Shown: one piece after another, positions 44,149 through 56,378 of the stretch
Position numbering within the stretch: the stretch's first letter is position 1
How the letters are laid out: every line of letters starts with the position of its first letter
Notes under the pieces: generated by a model
Told to the model about the DNA's origin: nothing
Databases searched by the model: none
What the model saw: the letters and a program-made list of their open reading frames with translations, nothing else
Source: Nelumbo lutea
Lineage: Eukaryota > Streptophyta > Magnoliopsida > Proteales > Nelumbonaceae
DNA: 64,000 nt
Direction: 5' to 3'
NCBI GenBank assembly: GCA_022828595.1
Contig: JAKGHH010000005.1
Coordinates: forward strand, 29,772,193-29,836,192
Made by a program: the position numbers and the translations under genes

Positions 44149-45292
44149 TGAGGCTAACAATCTTGACCCTAACCCATTTTACCCACCCAAACCCACCTTA
44201 TGGTCGAGTAATCCATTAGGGTCAGGGTGAGTTGGGTTGAGGGTACCCACTAGGGTTGGATCGTGCGGATCAAGATGGATTGGGTCAAAGTCAACTCTAT
44301 TTATACTCGTCAAATCTCAAAAATTAGAAGTTGTAGTGATTCAAACTCATGCCTCCTACCATGGCCACATCTCATTAGACTTCCAAACCACCATGCCCCA
44401 TTTCATTTTGAGATTAAAAGTGAAATAAAATACATTTTATTAACTTTCGTGTTCACATGCAATTTTATACAAAAGCACTTTCACAAAAGCAATTTTATGA
44501 AAATGACTTTTACGAAAGCACTTTTATAAAAAATATTTTTATAAAAGTATTTTTACAAAAGCACTTTTATAAAAGTACTTTTATGAAAGCACTTTATGAA
44601 AGCATAAAAGCACTCTTATTAAAGTGCTTTTATGAAAGTACATTTATGAAAGCACTTTTATAAAAGTATTGCAAAAGCACTTTTATAAAAGTTTTGCATT
44701 TTTTACATTTTTTGCAATTTTTTGGCATTTTTCTACATTTTCTAAAATTTTCAAGTATTTTTCTGCATTTTTTACAATTTTTTGGTTCTTTTCTACATAA
44801 TGTTTTCATTTTTTGGTGGCTTTCATGCATTTCCTACAATTTTCTGGTTTTTTTTGCTTATTTTTTTATTTTTCTGCATAAGTTCTGAATTTTTTGTAAT
44901 TTTTTAATTTTTTTTTGTATTTTTTGTATATTTTTGCATTTTCTGCATTTATCTACAATTTTTGCATTTTTGGGCATACGGGTTGACATGACTCATTTTT
45001 GTCACATGATAGTCTTGAGAAAGATTATGCTCTCAAAATTTATTATTTTGGGTATACAGGCCATTGTGACCCATTCTTGTATTTATAATTGAGGGTAGAT
45101 GGGTTAATATGGGTGATGGTGGTTAAGGGTCAATATGGATGGGTCAAGTAGGTCAATATGGGTGGGTTAGGGTTAAGGTGGATTATGATCCTTTAACAAG
45201 GATTGATGATAAGTCATGGTGGGTCAGTGGATCAATATGGGTGAATTGGTATTCAACCCTTACCCAACCCAACCCACACATTTACACCCCTA
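44149..45292. mobile_element. hAT-like element (probable) with simple-repeat interior
   Basis: The right end TTTACACCCCTA (45281-45292) is the inverse of the common hAT start TAGGGGTGTAAA. It is flanked by GGCTTAAA (45293-45300), matching GGCTTTAA (44141-44148) at 7 of 8. The left end TGAGGCTAACAA is eroded. Both subterminal zones carry TGGGTC/GACCCA and ACCCAACCC words (44166-44290 and 45050-45280), as expected for hAT. The middle is taken up by an AAGCACTTTTATAAAAG repeat and a T-rich repeat. No transposase. Confidence 0.5.
44458..44700. repeat. Self-complementary ~18-bp tandem repeat (AAAGCACTTTTATAAAAGT)
   Basis: About a dozen variants of 'aaagYacttttaYRaaag' follow one another with a period near 18 bp. 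Because AAAGTGCTTT/AAAGCACTTT and AAAAGTACTTTT are palindromic or nearly so, the array can fold on itself. It passes abruptly at about 44700 into a T-rich array of TTTTTTGCATTTTT-type units (44700-44980). Confidence 0.85.
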
Positions 45293-45299
45293 GGCTTAA

Positions 45300-45525
45300 A
45301 TATCCACAACCAAAAGTGATTGTACCTGCAATTCAACACAAGCCAAAGTTCTCTCTCCCTCCCACCTACTTCTCCCATTTCCTCTTAAATCTCTTTGAAC
45401 CCCCTTTGACCATTTCTACCGAAACTTGTGGAGTGATTGAACACTACAAATTTTGGATATTAGGTGGTAGATTCTGAAATAGACGGAGCTGGGTTTTTGC
45501 TGGTTGTCCCTCAACAACCCCAAAA
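45300..45525. other. Spacer, no gene
   Basis: Moderately CT-rich sequence between the hAT-like element and the LINE scrap. Nothing recognised. Confidence 0.3.
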
Positions 45526-46012
45526 ATCGCCATCAAAATATTGTGTTGGAACTGTAGAGGGTTAGGGGTCCTATTACAGTGGTTGAGGCTGAAGGGCGGA
45601 GGGGTGGTTTAGTTTTGGCATGGAGAGAGGGACTAGATGTTGAAGTCTTATTTGCCTATAAAAATTTAATAGCATCCATGGTGAAGGGGTACCCAAGGAC
45701 AGAACAAGGTTTGTAAAAACGGACCAAACGAGGAACCATTCTGAGGTCCAGTTCTCGGGTTAAATGGTCCAATCATTTGGATCAAACGGATGACCCACTC
45801 TGACAAAAAAATAAAAAATGACCAAAACCGTTTTTAGGTTGATGGTTCAACAGTTCTACCACCCAAGTCATCAGTTCACTGACCAAATCAACGGTTTTAG
45901 GGTGAAACTGACGACCAATATTCCCAGTATTTCTGGTCCAACCGCCCGGTCTGGTCCAGTTTTGAAAACACTTGGAGAGAGGCTTGATCGAATGTTGGCA
46001 GGTGAATGAAGA
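45526..46012 (+). pseudogene. LINE endonuclease scrap with internal deletion and insertion
   Basis: KILCWNCRGLG (start of an L1 endonuclease, 45537-45570) jumps after a deletion to GGLVLAWREGLDVEVLFAYK (about 45597-45660, frame-shifted) and, beyond an inserted MITE-like segment (about 45708-45970), to LGERLDRMLAGE (45971-46006), the conserved ERLDR block. All three match plant LINE ORF2 N-terminal regions in the right order. The catalytic centre is lost. Confidence 0.7.
45708..45970. mobile_element. MITE relic of the TTTTCAAAACTGGACCGG type
   Basis: Ends GTTTGTAAAAACGGACC and, inverted, GTTTTCAAAACTGGACC. The interior has AACCGTTTT/AAACGG words as in 42622-42897. It sits inside the LINE scrap. 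No clean target duplication was found, so limits are approximate. Confidence 0.6.
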
Positions 46013-46735
46013 TTGTGCAGATTAAATGAGAGGAAAATTAGCATATCATAGTGAAATCGAAATACAATCAACGTTGGAACAACCATCATGACAACCCACC
46101 GGAACAATTTTTGAGAACAATTTACTTATCAAGTTGCTCAAATCCAAATCAATTTACTTATCAAGTTCCATAAGACGGTTCACATTTTTTCCTACGCAAG
46201 TGAAGGAACATTAATCCTTCGTGAGGAATGCTGATTAACCCCATGGTTTACATAGCCTGAAACAGAACACAAGAGGTTCTTATCGTAAACTCATCCATGC
46301 ATTTGCAGTGTGACATTTCGTTTCCATACCCGTTTCTTCACGCGTCTTGTTTTAAGGACAAAAAGAAGACTTTGAATTGAAGGTCTAAATTTTTAGGTAG
46401 GTAGCGCTTCACTTTGTATCACCGGATGAAGCGTCACTTACAAGTTACAACAAATAGCAATTGCAAAAGCAAACAAAGAGGCCCCATTTCATAATTAACG
46501 TTTTTCTTTCAGATTATAAAAAAAAAAAAAAAGACCTCAGATTGATTTACCTAACAGGATCCTAACATCCCTATCTAGTAATATGAAAGGAGAAAAAAAT
46601 AAAGATGCACTCATATGGCAATACAATTTTCTACCAGAGTTATATTTGATTGCGCAAAATTGAGGAATTCCTCGGATTGATTTCTCATCTCAGATCGATC
46701 AAAAATGGAGATCTTGAAAATTGAATTGACATATC
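46013..46735. other. Region downstream of the RRP9/YAO gene, including its 3' UTR
   Basis: On the minus strand the gene's 3' UTR must begin at 46735 and run leftwards. No perfect AATAAA is close to the stop; AT-rich sequence follows. An A-tract lies at 46520-46535. Nothing else was recognised. Confidence 0.4.
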
Positions 46736-46816
46736 TTATTCTGAGAGCTTGAGGGATTGCACAGCAACTCCATTCCGAGCAGCTGGAATACGTCCCCACC
46801 TTCCCAGACGTGGTTC
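46736..46816 (-). CDS. YAO: RRP9/YAO terminal exon
   Basis: The acceptor CTTGCTGCAG precedes GAACCACG (start 46816). 81 nt encode [16 protein letters not shown] and [10 protein letters not shown], then TAA (46738-46736). The EPRLGRW motif directly continues AGVGQ of the previous exon. It is 8.6 kb from that exon. Confidence 0.85.
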   Translation of the reverse strand, partial: EPRLGRWGRIPAARNGVAVQSLKLSE

Positions 46817-49800
46817 CTGCAGCAAGATACATTCATAAATAAGAAATAAGCGAATAGATTATCATATGAAACTACAGTAATATCGTTAGGTTTGACAATA
46901 CATAAGAGATGGAACTGTCTAGACATTTTGGTCTCATAGCACTTTGGCTTTTTCTCTTGTGTTTCTTTCTTCAAGATTTTATCACCTATCCCTACTTCTT
47001 TCGCACTAGGATTGCTACCCACAAGATACCACAGCCACACATCAGGAACATCTCCTATACTTGCATGTTATCATTCATGGGGAGATGTTCCCAATGTGTA
47101 GCTGTAGTGTCCTGTGGGAAGAGTTCCTGCAGGTAGCAGATCCAAAGAGGATTAATTCCACCCAAAATCACAATTGTTTTTCTAGAGAAGTAACACATGT
47201 GAACATCTAGACTTGTGAATATCTTGCCAACTAAGGGGTGGCACAGTTGGTAGGTAGGTTCATTCCAGTATAGACGCAGATTCAATACCTGCAACCACCG
47301 GCTTTGAGGGTGGTTATTAGTGTGGTGTGTCACCAAATACCAAAAAATAGACTTGTATCTTTAAAAGGCCTAATTGGAACCTCTCTCCTCACGTGTGTTT
47401 TATGCAGACCAAGTTGTGAAGCTACCTTTCACTTACTAACCACAAGTCCACCAGTTTCTGGAATTTGGGTGTTCGTCTTTTCATTGATGTAGATGGAATC
47501 CCTCAATAAACTCGGAAGCCTCTTTCAAACATCATTTTTCACCCTACCTAAGAAAAGAGGTAGAATCTTGTAGAGGTAAACTAGAGCGAGAGTGGCACTT
47601 TCTATACATTGATGACATCTTTAGAGTGTGAAAATTCATCCTTTGTTCTTCTTTGGCTAGAACACATCACACTTCCTCATGAACTTGTCAAAATGAATTT
47701 TGATGGGAACTTGGACAATCCAAGGAACTCAGCCACAGGAGTTGTCTTCAACAACTGCTAAAAAACCATAGTGGCACTACTTTTTGGACCTATAGGACAT
47801 TGTGACTCTAGAAGGGCTAAATTCATAGCCAATGTTCAATGCATATCAAATGTTAAGTATATCAGAAAAACAAATTTAAGAGACATCAAGATATACACGC
47901 CAAGGTAAGCATGGATATAAACGATAAATTAAGACACGTATGGAAACGCTATAGATAATTCAATAAATGATAAAACTACAGCAATATCATTAAATAAAAG
48001 GGCTAATGGGCTATATATGCATAAAAATCATATGCTTTAATGGTTTTTATAAAGAAATATATCATAATCAACATACAGGAACATAAAGGTACTATTTTGT
48101 ATTTAATTAAACATTTATTTTTTATACAAAATACAAACCAAAGAATTATTGAATGAAACATTTTTTCTACAACTTTTAAACAATTATTTATATCTTATTC
48201 AAACAATTATTTTGCATTTTTATTCCAAAACTTACAACAAAAATAAAAAATAAATATGTAATAAAAATTCATTAAGTCAATGGATATGTTAAATCATTCA
48301 TAAATTTTCAACAAAGTAAATATTTATGCTTAGATCACACCAGAAATTAGAAAATAAATACATATTTTTTATTCTGAAGATTACAAAAAATATAAAATAA
48401 ATATTTCACAAGAAATTTCAATAGATCTATGAATATGGTACACATCCATAGGTCTAAGGCATAGTAAATATTTATGGTTAACCACAAAAAAATTAGAAAA
48501 AATAAACATTTCTTACAAAACATAGAATAAATATTTCACAAGAAATTTCAATAGATATATAGGTATGGTAAATCATCCATACATCTACAACATAATAAAC
48601 CGTTATGGTTAGATCATAGAAAAAATGAAAAAGAAATAAATCCTTTTTATTCCGAACATTACAAAAAATTAAAAAAAAATCAATATTTTACAAGAAATTT
48701 CAATAGATCTATGGATATGGTAGATCACCCATAGATCTATAGCATAATCATTCTTCATGGGCAGAGTGCACTAAAAATATAAATTTTTTTTATTTTTGTT
48801 ATTTTATACTTTTTGAGTTTTCATAAAAATATACATAGATATAATTAGAGCACCAAAAAATGTAGGATTCACCACAAAGAGAGTAGATCAATGTATAATT
48901 GTATATAGAAACACTTCCAAGCATCTAAACCGGAAAAAAAAAACAACAAACAAAACAAAATATTGCAACATATTATCAAAGAAATTGATAAAAAATCCTA
49001 TTTTCGCAATTTTTGAAGAAAATCGAAAAAACTTCAAAAAACTTGAGTTTTGGAGGTTGTTTTTGGACTTTTTCTTTGAAGAACTTGCAATCTACGAATG
49101 TGTAGGGATGATCTGGTGAGTTTGGAAGAGGAAAAAGGCTTTCGGAGAGGGTTAAAACCCTTCTTTCTCAGAGGTTTTTAATTCATTTTCTGCCTACAGG
49201 TAACTCATATTGTATCACCCAATACACTACTGTACTGGTAGCATATCAGCCAATACAGCCACAAAACAGGCTGATACACCCTGGTATGATACAATCACGA
49301 TACGGGGTCGACAAAAGAATTTTGTAACATTCCCTGTTCTGGACCCGTAAAGATACAATACGTATCAGCCAATATAGGCTGATACATTGCAAATTTTTGA
49401 ACCTTGCTCACAGCTGTCTTGCAAGGATTAAGACTAAGAAAACCCCTTTATTACAGAAACGTCATGGTGGAGGGGGACTCAAAGATTGTGGTGCATTGGG
49501 GTCTATAAGTATATGTGTTATGAGGGAAATATAACGTTGGCCAGTAAAATAAGAGCAACCTTCTGCTCTCCACAGATATTTCAACAACATTGCTTACACT
49601 TCAGCACAAGGGTTAAATAGTCCCCAGTTGAAATGTTTTCTTTTTTTCTGATAAATAAAAAGACAATCATTTTACCATTAAGCTAACATAGCAAATGAAC
49701 ACATGATACTAACTGGTTAAGGTAGCAAGGAATGGAGCCTATTAGAGCAATCAAATCCTTGAACTAATACTCTCTGTGTTTGCACAGGTTTCCCTACCTT

Positions 49801-52800
49801 TTCCTTCAAAACAAATACAGCCTAAGTTTACTCATGAAAGTAGGATTAGAATTTTTCGATTTCATGTTCTATTTAAATCCAGCCCATTGTCAGACATATG
49901 GAAAAACTTTGGCTGTTGGGTGTATGTAATTACCATTCACCACTTAATGGGCATTTGGTAGCATGAAATCAGGTTGGTTCAGGCCTTGCACTGGATGTTG
50001 TTTCCACTACATCCATTACATATGTCCAATCTCAAGGGTGATTTTGAATTTTCAAATGGTGTTCTTCTGGCAATTAAACCACCTTATAAGGACACATGTA
50101 AAAGCAATGGTCAGAGCACATCTCTATGTTTACCCATGAGAAGAGGATAATTTATTCTTTTGATTTCTTTTTTTTTGGAAGGTTAAGGTAATTTTATTGA
50201 AACAGAAAAACAGATACAACAGGGCCCTCACCGAAAGAGGGCAGCTGCTGGAATAGTTTTCCACACCAACCCTTTTCATCAGGATTAGCAGCCACCCAAG
50301 AGATCAGCTTACTCACAGCCCTTTGCACAAACTCACTTGTGCTTTTAAACTTGTTACAGAAGATTCTGTTGTTTCTTTCAGACCAGATGGACCAGAGAAC
50401 AGCTGCTGGAATAGTTTTCCACACCAACTTTCCTTTCTTCTTAAGACCCCCCACCTTCCAACTGCACAAGTCTTTAACCATACTCGGCATAAACCAGCAT
50501 ATTCCCACAGCTTTCAGGAAGTGCTCCCATACCTAGAGGAGATTGGACAGTGAAGACAAAGATGATCTGTAGGTTCTGGCTGAGACCCACAAAGCCCACA
50601 AAAGATATCCAGAAGCTGAACACCTCTTCCTTCCAGATTAGATCTATAAAGGCACTTATCTAGAGCCATTGTGCAAACCAGAAAATTAGATTTTGAAGGA
50701 CTGGTCGGATTCCAGATCTGACTGAGAGGGAAGCTTGTAGAACCTGCACTGCTAAACTTGAGGGTCAAAGATTTGACTAAAAAGCAGTCATCACCATTCC
50801 ACTTCCAGCTCCACTCGCCCTCCAAGTTAGTATTTATCCAATGCCCCTGTAAGAGCTCCAACAACGCCACAACCTCATCCAATTCCCAGTCAAACAGGTT
50901 CCTCCTAAATTGAGGGGTCCAGGTCATAACGTTTCAAAAACAGTGTAGGAGTCAGCCACCGAAGCATCATGACTAGCAGAACATTGTAACAGGAGGGGAT
51001 GCCTCATCCAAGGGACCCTCCAAACACCAAGGGTCCTTCCAAAAATTAATTCCGTCACCTTTACCACCTTAAAGCTTACTCCTTCCAAAACAGTAGGCAG
51101 ATTTTTCATTATGCCTTTCCACAAGGAGTAGCCCCAATTTGAAGGGGGATCACAAGACCTCCAATTACCCCACTCCACCCCAAACTTTGCAGCCGATAGA
51201 TTTCTCCTCCATGCTGTTCTTTCTCAAGCAAATCTCCAGATCAATTTGCTGAGATGAGCAGAATTGAACAATTTCAGCTTCCTAATACCCAGTCCACCTT
51301 CCTCAATAGGGAGTCATACTTGGTCCCAATTGACTAGATGAATTTTCTTCTCTTCTTCCCAACCTTTCCACAGAAAATTCCACTGTAATTGTTCCGGTCT
51401 TTTTTCTATTTTAGTTGGGATGGGAAAGAGAGACAAAGCATGCCAGAAGGTTGGAGAGTGTGCTTTTAATTAGTGTCACTCTACCCCCAACCGAGATATT
51501 TGGCTTTCCAAGAAGACAACTTTTTCTACATCCTTTCTATGACTGGAACCCAAATAGCTGAAGACAAACATTTTTCCCCAAGAGGTCAGCCCAAGTATTT
51601 AACAGGGAGGAAGTCAATTTGGCAAGCCAACATCCTAGCACACTCCTCCAAATTAGACACTTGGCCCACCGGAATAATCAGACTTTTACCCAAATTTACT
51701 TTTAGCCCAGAGACAACTTCAAACTAGCTCAGAATCCCTACAAGGAACTCCAACTGATCAGGGGAGTCATCCACAAAACAAAGAGTATCATCAGCAAATT
51801 GAAGGATGTTCACCTTTTACTTCCCGGTAGCAAGGGCAAAGCCTTCCCAACAGCCATAAAGAGCATCCCTCTTACTAAAACAGAGAAAGAATTTCCATGA
51901 TACAGATGAACAATAGGGGAGAGAGAGGGTGTCCCTGTCTTAACCCCCCTAGAACTTTCAAAGAAACCTACAAGCTGTCCATTTATCAGCACAGAAGATT
52001 TGGGGGAAGCGATGCATACTTCAATCCAATTCCTCCTCCACTTTTGACCAAAGTTCATTTTCTCAAGCACAAAATACAAACACCTCTTATTTACATGATC
52101 ATAAGCTTTCTCAATGTCCAGTTTGCACGCCAAACCAGGAATTGCCTCTCTCCTTCTAGAGTCAATAAGTTCAATAACTACAAGAACAGAATCTAGTGGT
52201 TTAGCTCTCTGCTTCCAATGTTATCTCCTTGACTGCCAACTTATTATACAAAGTTTTTGCCTGAGATCTTTTCAGCTTTAGAGCATCCGATAAAGGACCT
52301 AATTCTTCCACTCTATCAATATCTTCAATTACACTTAGATAGGCTCTTTTCTCATTTTCTGATGTCAAGCTATTTTCTAGCTTCCAAAGTTTTGTTTTGT
52401 CCTTGATTGCTCCCAACTTCTTCGCTAGGATAAAAGAGCTAGTTCCCTCCACATGGAAATCACACCAAACTGCCTTCAATAAAGGGACAAAATTGTCTTC
52501 TTCAAACCAAGCATTCTCAAATTTAAAACGAGCCTTTACTTTCTCCCGGTTTCCATAGATTAGTTGAATTGGAGTATGGTCTGAAACCGGCCTGGGAAGA
52601 GTAATCTGCCTGAAATCAGGGAAAATATCATCCCAATTAACAGGAACAAGAAATCTGTCCAGCCTTACCAAAGTAGGAGCATCCTGGTTATTAGTCCAGG
52701 TAATAATGGGGACCACAGAACAAAGCTATTAATAAAGTCTGCAAACAATCTTATAGACCTTGTTTTTCTGCCTCTGGAATTTTTTTCTTCCACCGATAAT

Positions 52801-55800
52801 GTAGCGTTGAAATCACCAACTATAACCCACGGACAGGCAATAGAGCCTCTCAAATCTGCCAGTTCCTCCCAAAAGGCATTCCGCAGGCTTGAGTCTGTTG
52901 GACCATAAACATTCATTACTTGGACAATATTCCCATCGGCAAGCTCATCCGCATAGATTAAGAATTGGCCAGTTCTGTGGAACACAAATCAACAAACTGA
53001 AGGGTCCCACATAATCACCAAACCTCCAACAGTTCCAATAGTCGGTTTTTCTCCCCATCGAACCTGACCTTCTCCCCAAACACTACGAACAGTAGAAGCA
53101 TCAAGCACTTCCATTTTGTTTCTTGCAACAAAACGATTTTTTAATTGGAATGCTTAAGAACATCACACACCACCAATCTTCTCCTACTTCTTACAACTTC
53201 TTCGAACCCCTCACTACTCCCTATCTTATCGTTCAATCCCCAAGTGAGTCTCATCATCTCTCTATTCTTTTTCGAAGGTCTCCCACCCCCCACCCCCCCT
53301 TTCTTGGCTGCTAATTTCCCTTTCTCCATAAGTATTTTTTTCTTAACCCCTTCCAAATAATTAATCATCTCCTCTTCCAACTCCTCCATTGCCACCCCTA
53401 AAAACTTCCCCAAGCCCAACAGCTTCAAAGAAACCCAGAAAGAGGAAGGACACATATTTGACTTACCTCCCTGATCCACCAAAGCAACAAAGTTCCCTTT
53501 TCTGTTCGCTAGCGGAATATTCTTGCCAGAGGATAAGATAACTTCGGTCTTGGCCCCAAGAGAACAGGTGAGCTATTCTCTTGCTGGTTGTCAATGAGTT
53601 GCACTTCGTTGCCTACAACTGCAATAGGCGAAATCTCCAACAGATCTTCCTGCAATCGCACCAAAGGGAGTTGCTAGATTTCCACCAACGAAGGTTCCTG
53701 AGCCGATGCCATCAATGAAAGGGGAGGGGGAGGGGACTAGACTAAGCCTCTATTGCAGTGGCCCTTTCCTCTGTCGCCAACATAGGAGTGGTAGACTCTT
53801 GAATTGGCCCAAGGCACAAGCCCTCGATTTGCTTTGAGAGTTGGTTGAGCCAAGCCAGACCCAAGTGGACCGAGTTGTTGATAACTGATCTACGCAAGAG
53901 AGTTCTGGGCTCACTGGCAGCTTTTTGATATTGTCCAGACCGTTGATCTAAAGCCGGGTTGGGTTTCTTCACTTGCATATCCTGGATCTAATTCAATGGA
54001 TCCGGATTGGGTAAATATCCAGATCCTACCACCTACTGTGCCTCATTTAAATCATTCAGCAGAAATCCCGCCATGGGAGCCACTTGTAATTCACGAATGC
54101 AGTCCTTAATCAAAGCTTTCAACTCTTCGACACCTGATCTTCCCCCTAATAGGCCAAATTTGAAACTATGTCCCCACTCCTCGGTTACTCCCTGGCCTCT
54201 CATCCTGACCCTCCAAGCTCTTTAAGATCAAACAACCTTGAAGCCTTCTATCCATCCCCTCCTCGCCTCCTCCAACCACCGGCAAAAACGAATCCTTCAA
54301 CAGGAACCTTTGAGACAATAGAAAGTTAGGTGAGACACTCCTCTAAGAGCCTTTGGAGAAGTGACTTTCCCCTTCGTCTTCTATTAATACTATTTCTGAG
54401 ATGTCCGGACTGAAAACCCCTTGCTTCTGGAGTTCTCCACTCTCTAGCCTCCTGACCTCCATCAACTAAGTGAAGGCAAGATTTCAGGCCAAATCCAAAC
54501 CGAGAAAAGGGCTTCACCAGTTGCAATCTCAATCTTCTCCAGTATAGCATTGCCCCCTCACACCTTCATTCAAACCCATTCGCACGTAGTAAGCTTAGAT
54601 GGCAACTCATTTGTTTCAATAAAGCCACCACATAAATCTCTGATGGCCTTCATAACACTCGGATACCACATAAGTCGTAGGAAAGTCCTCGCTTCCACCC
54701 CTTGGAGCTCTGTGACAAGAATCAACTTGTCCTCAACCTTCTTCATCTCAATGTATTGTTCCCAAAATCAAGCCAGGCAGCATCCTCTGCAGCATTACTA
54801 TAGGAAAAGTTAGGTCTCGTCCTCACATCAACCCTTGCCCTATTGTACCAGTTTTCCGCCTCCCACCTCTTCCCAACGAAAGATCTACAAAAGACACCCA
54901 GTCACCCCTGCAATACATTTGATGCACACAAGGGATGGATCACAAACACTCCTTCAGTTACAGGTGCTAGAAACTATTACGGAATAGTCCGACGAAGAAT
55001 AGGCTTTTTCTAGTTCATGGGTTTTTTTATTTATTTTATCAATAACCACGATTTCATGGGCTATTTAAACACAAATTATATGCAAAGAATATATCTCATA
55101 TATAGATTACCTGAGCACCTAAAATCACAAATTGAGTCTAGAGTTGACCAACTTTTCAATCAAAATCATGTATACTTAGTTTTCCGAACATATCTATCTA
55201 CTCGGATTTATAACTCAGTTTGACATGCTTTTTGAGTTCTAATAATGGTGCAAACAGGTAGAACTTCAGAGGGTCATCACTTTGCATTGCATGACAGATT
55301 TCAAGATTGAACCAACATATTCAAAGTTTCAAGTATAACAGTGAAAAAAACTATAAGATAACTAAGATGACATATGTTCAAAATAAAAATAAGATAAGAA
55401 CAAGATTTTACCTGCCCAACTCCAGCTAAAAGGAACCGTCCAGATTTTGAAAATGCTAGAGAATTTACAAATCCAACCTGTATTCAGAAAAGTTATGGAA
55501 TCAGTGTAGATAATTTAAAGCCACATTAAAATACTTTCTCAAAAAAAAATGTTCATAATCATCCAAGCCTTATCACAATTATATGGGGTTGGCTACATGA
55601 ATATTGTTGTGCCATTCTGTTCCCTGATGCCATATCTATTGTCTACCCCTACCCCGTCTAGGCTTTTAACTTGCAACAGATCACTTCTTATGGATGTTGT
55701 CAAAGGTCTTCTATGCACATGACCAAACCAGCTTTGTTTACTTTCTCTCATTTTATCACACCTATTGTAGCCAATGTTTTCAACCGGCAATTGATCCGGA

Positions 55801-56346
55801 CAGTTGAACTGTCACCTAGCCCTATTTCTGGGTCCAGCTTTCTAAAACCCACCTTTTGACCAAAAAATGTTGACTTGGTCAAAAGTCAAATCCCATTCAA
55901 CCCGGGTAGTTGAACCATCACCAGGTCATGGCTTACCAGTTACATGTATAATAAAACTTCCAGAGGCCATAACTTTGCATCGGGGGTGATCTTTTATTAT
56001 TTTGGGTCACCTTTTGAGATCTGTGCATTCCAAGGAGCCCTTCCCCACCATTTTGCCAAAAAAAACACCATTTTTTTATCAATAAAAAAAACACCATTCA
56101 AATCCCAAATTTTAGCTTTTTATTCATAAAAAAGTTAAAACTGAAATAAAAAATATAAGATAGACATAAAATAATACATATATTACATGTAAAATGTAAT
56201 TATACATTATCTATTCTAATTCATCAAAAATATATTATTTATTCTATATAACAAGTATTTATGTATATGCATGTATATAATATTACATGTGTACATGTAT
56301 ATATATAATATTATATATACATATATTATGTCTACATGTATAATAT

Positions 56347-56378
<32 letters not shown>

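Larger units (their letters stand above)
47640..49600 (+). pseudogene. LINE RNase H domain fragment split by a hAT-like element
   Basis: Left part (47680-47829): [20 protein letters not shown] (first catalytic Asp in NFDG) then a stop, [16 protein letters not shown]. Right part (49415-49530): [10 protein letters not shown], a frame change, and [12 protein letters not shown] (catalytic GDS). These are the halves of one L1-type RNase H domain. The joint falls exactly at the duplicated target site. The upstream zinc knuckle and the RT are absent, and the C-terminal part decays after about 49600. The orientation is opposite to the host gene in whose intron it lies. Confidence 0.78.

Noticed and set aside
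45139..45477. 112-codon ORF over 45139-45477
   Set aside because: Its N-terminal half is a translation of GGGTCAATATGG subterminal repeats of a hAT-like element and the rest has no domain.
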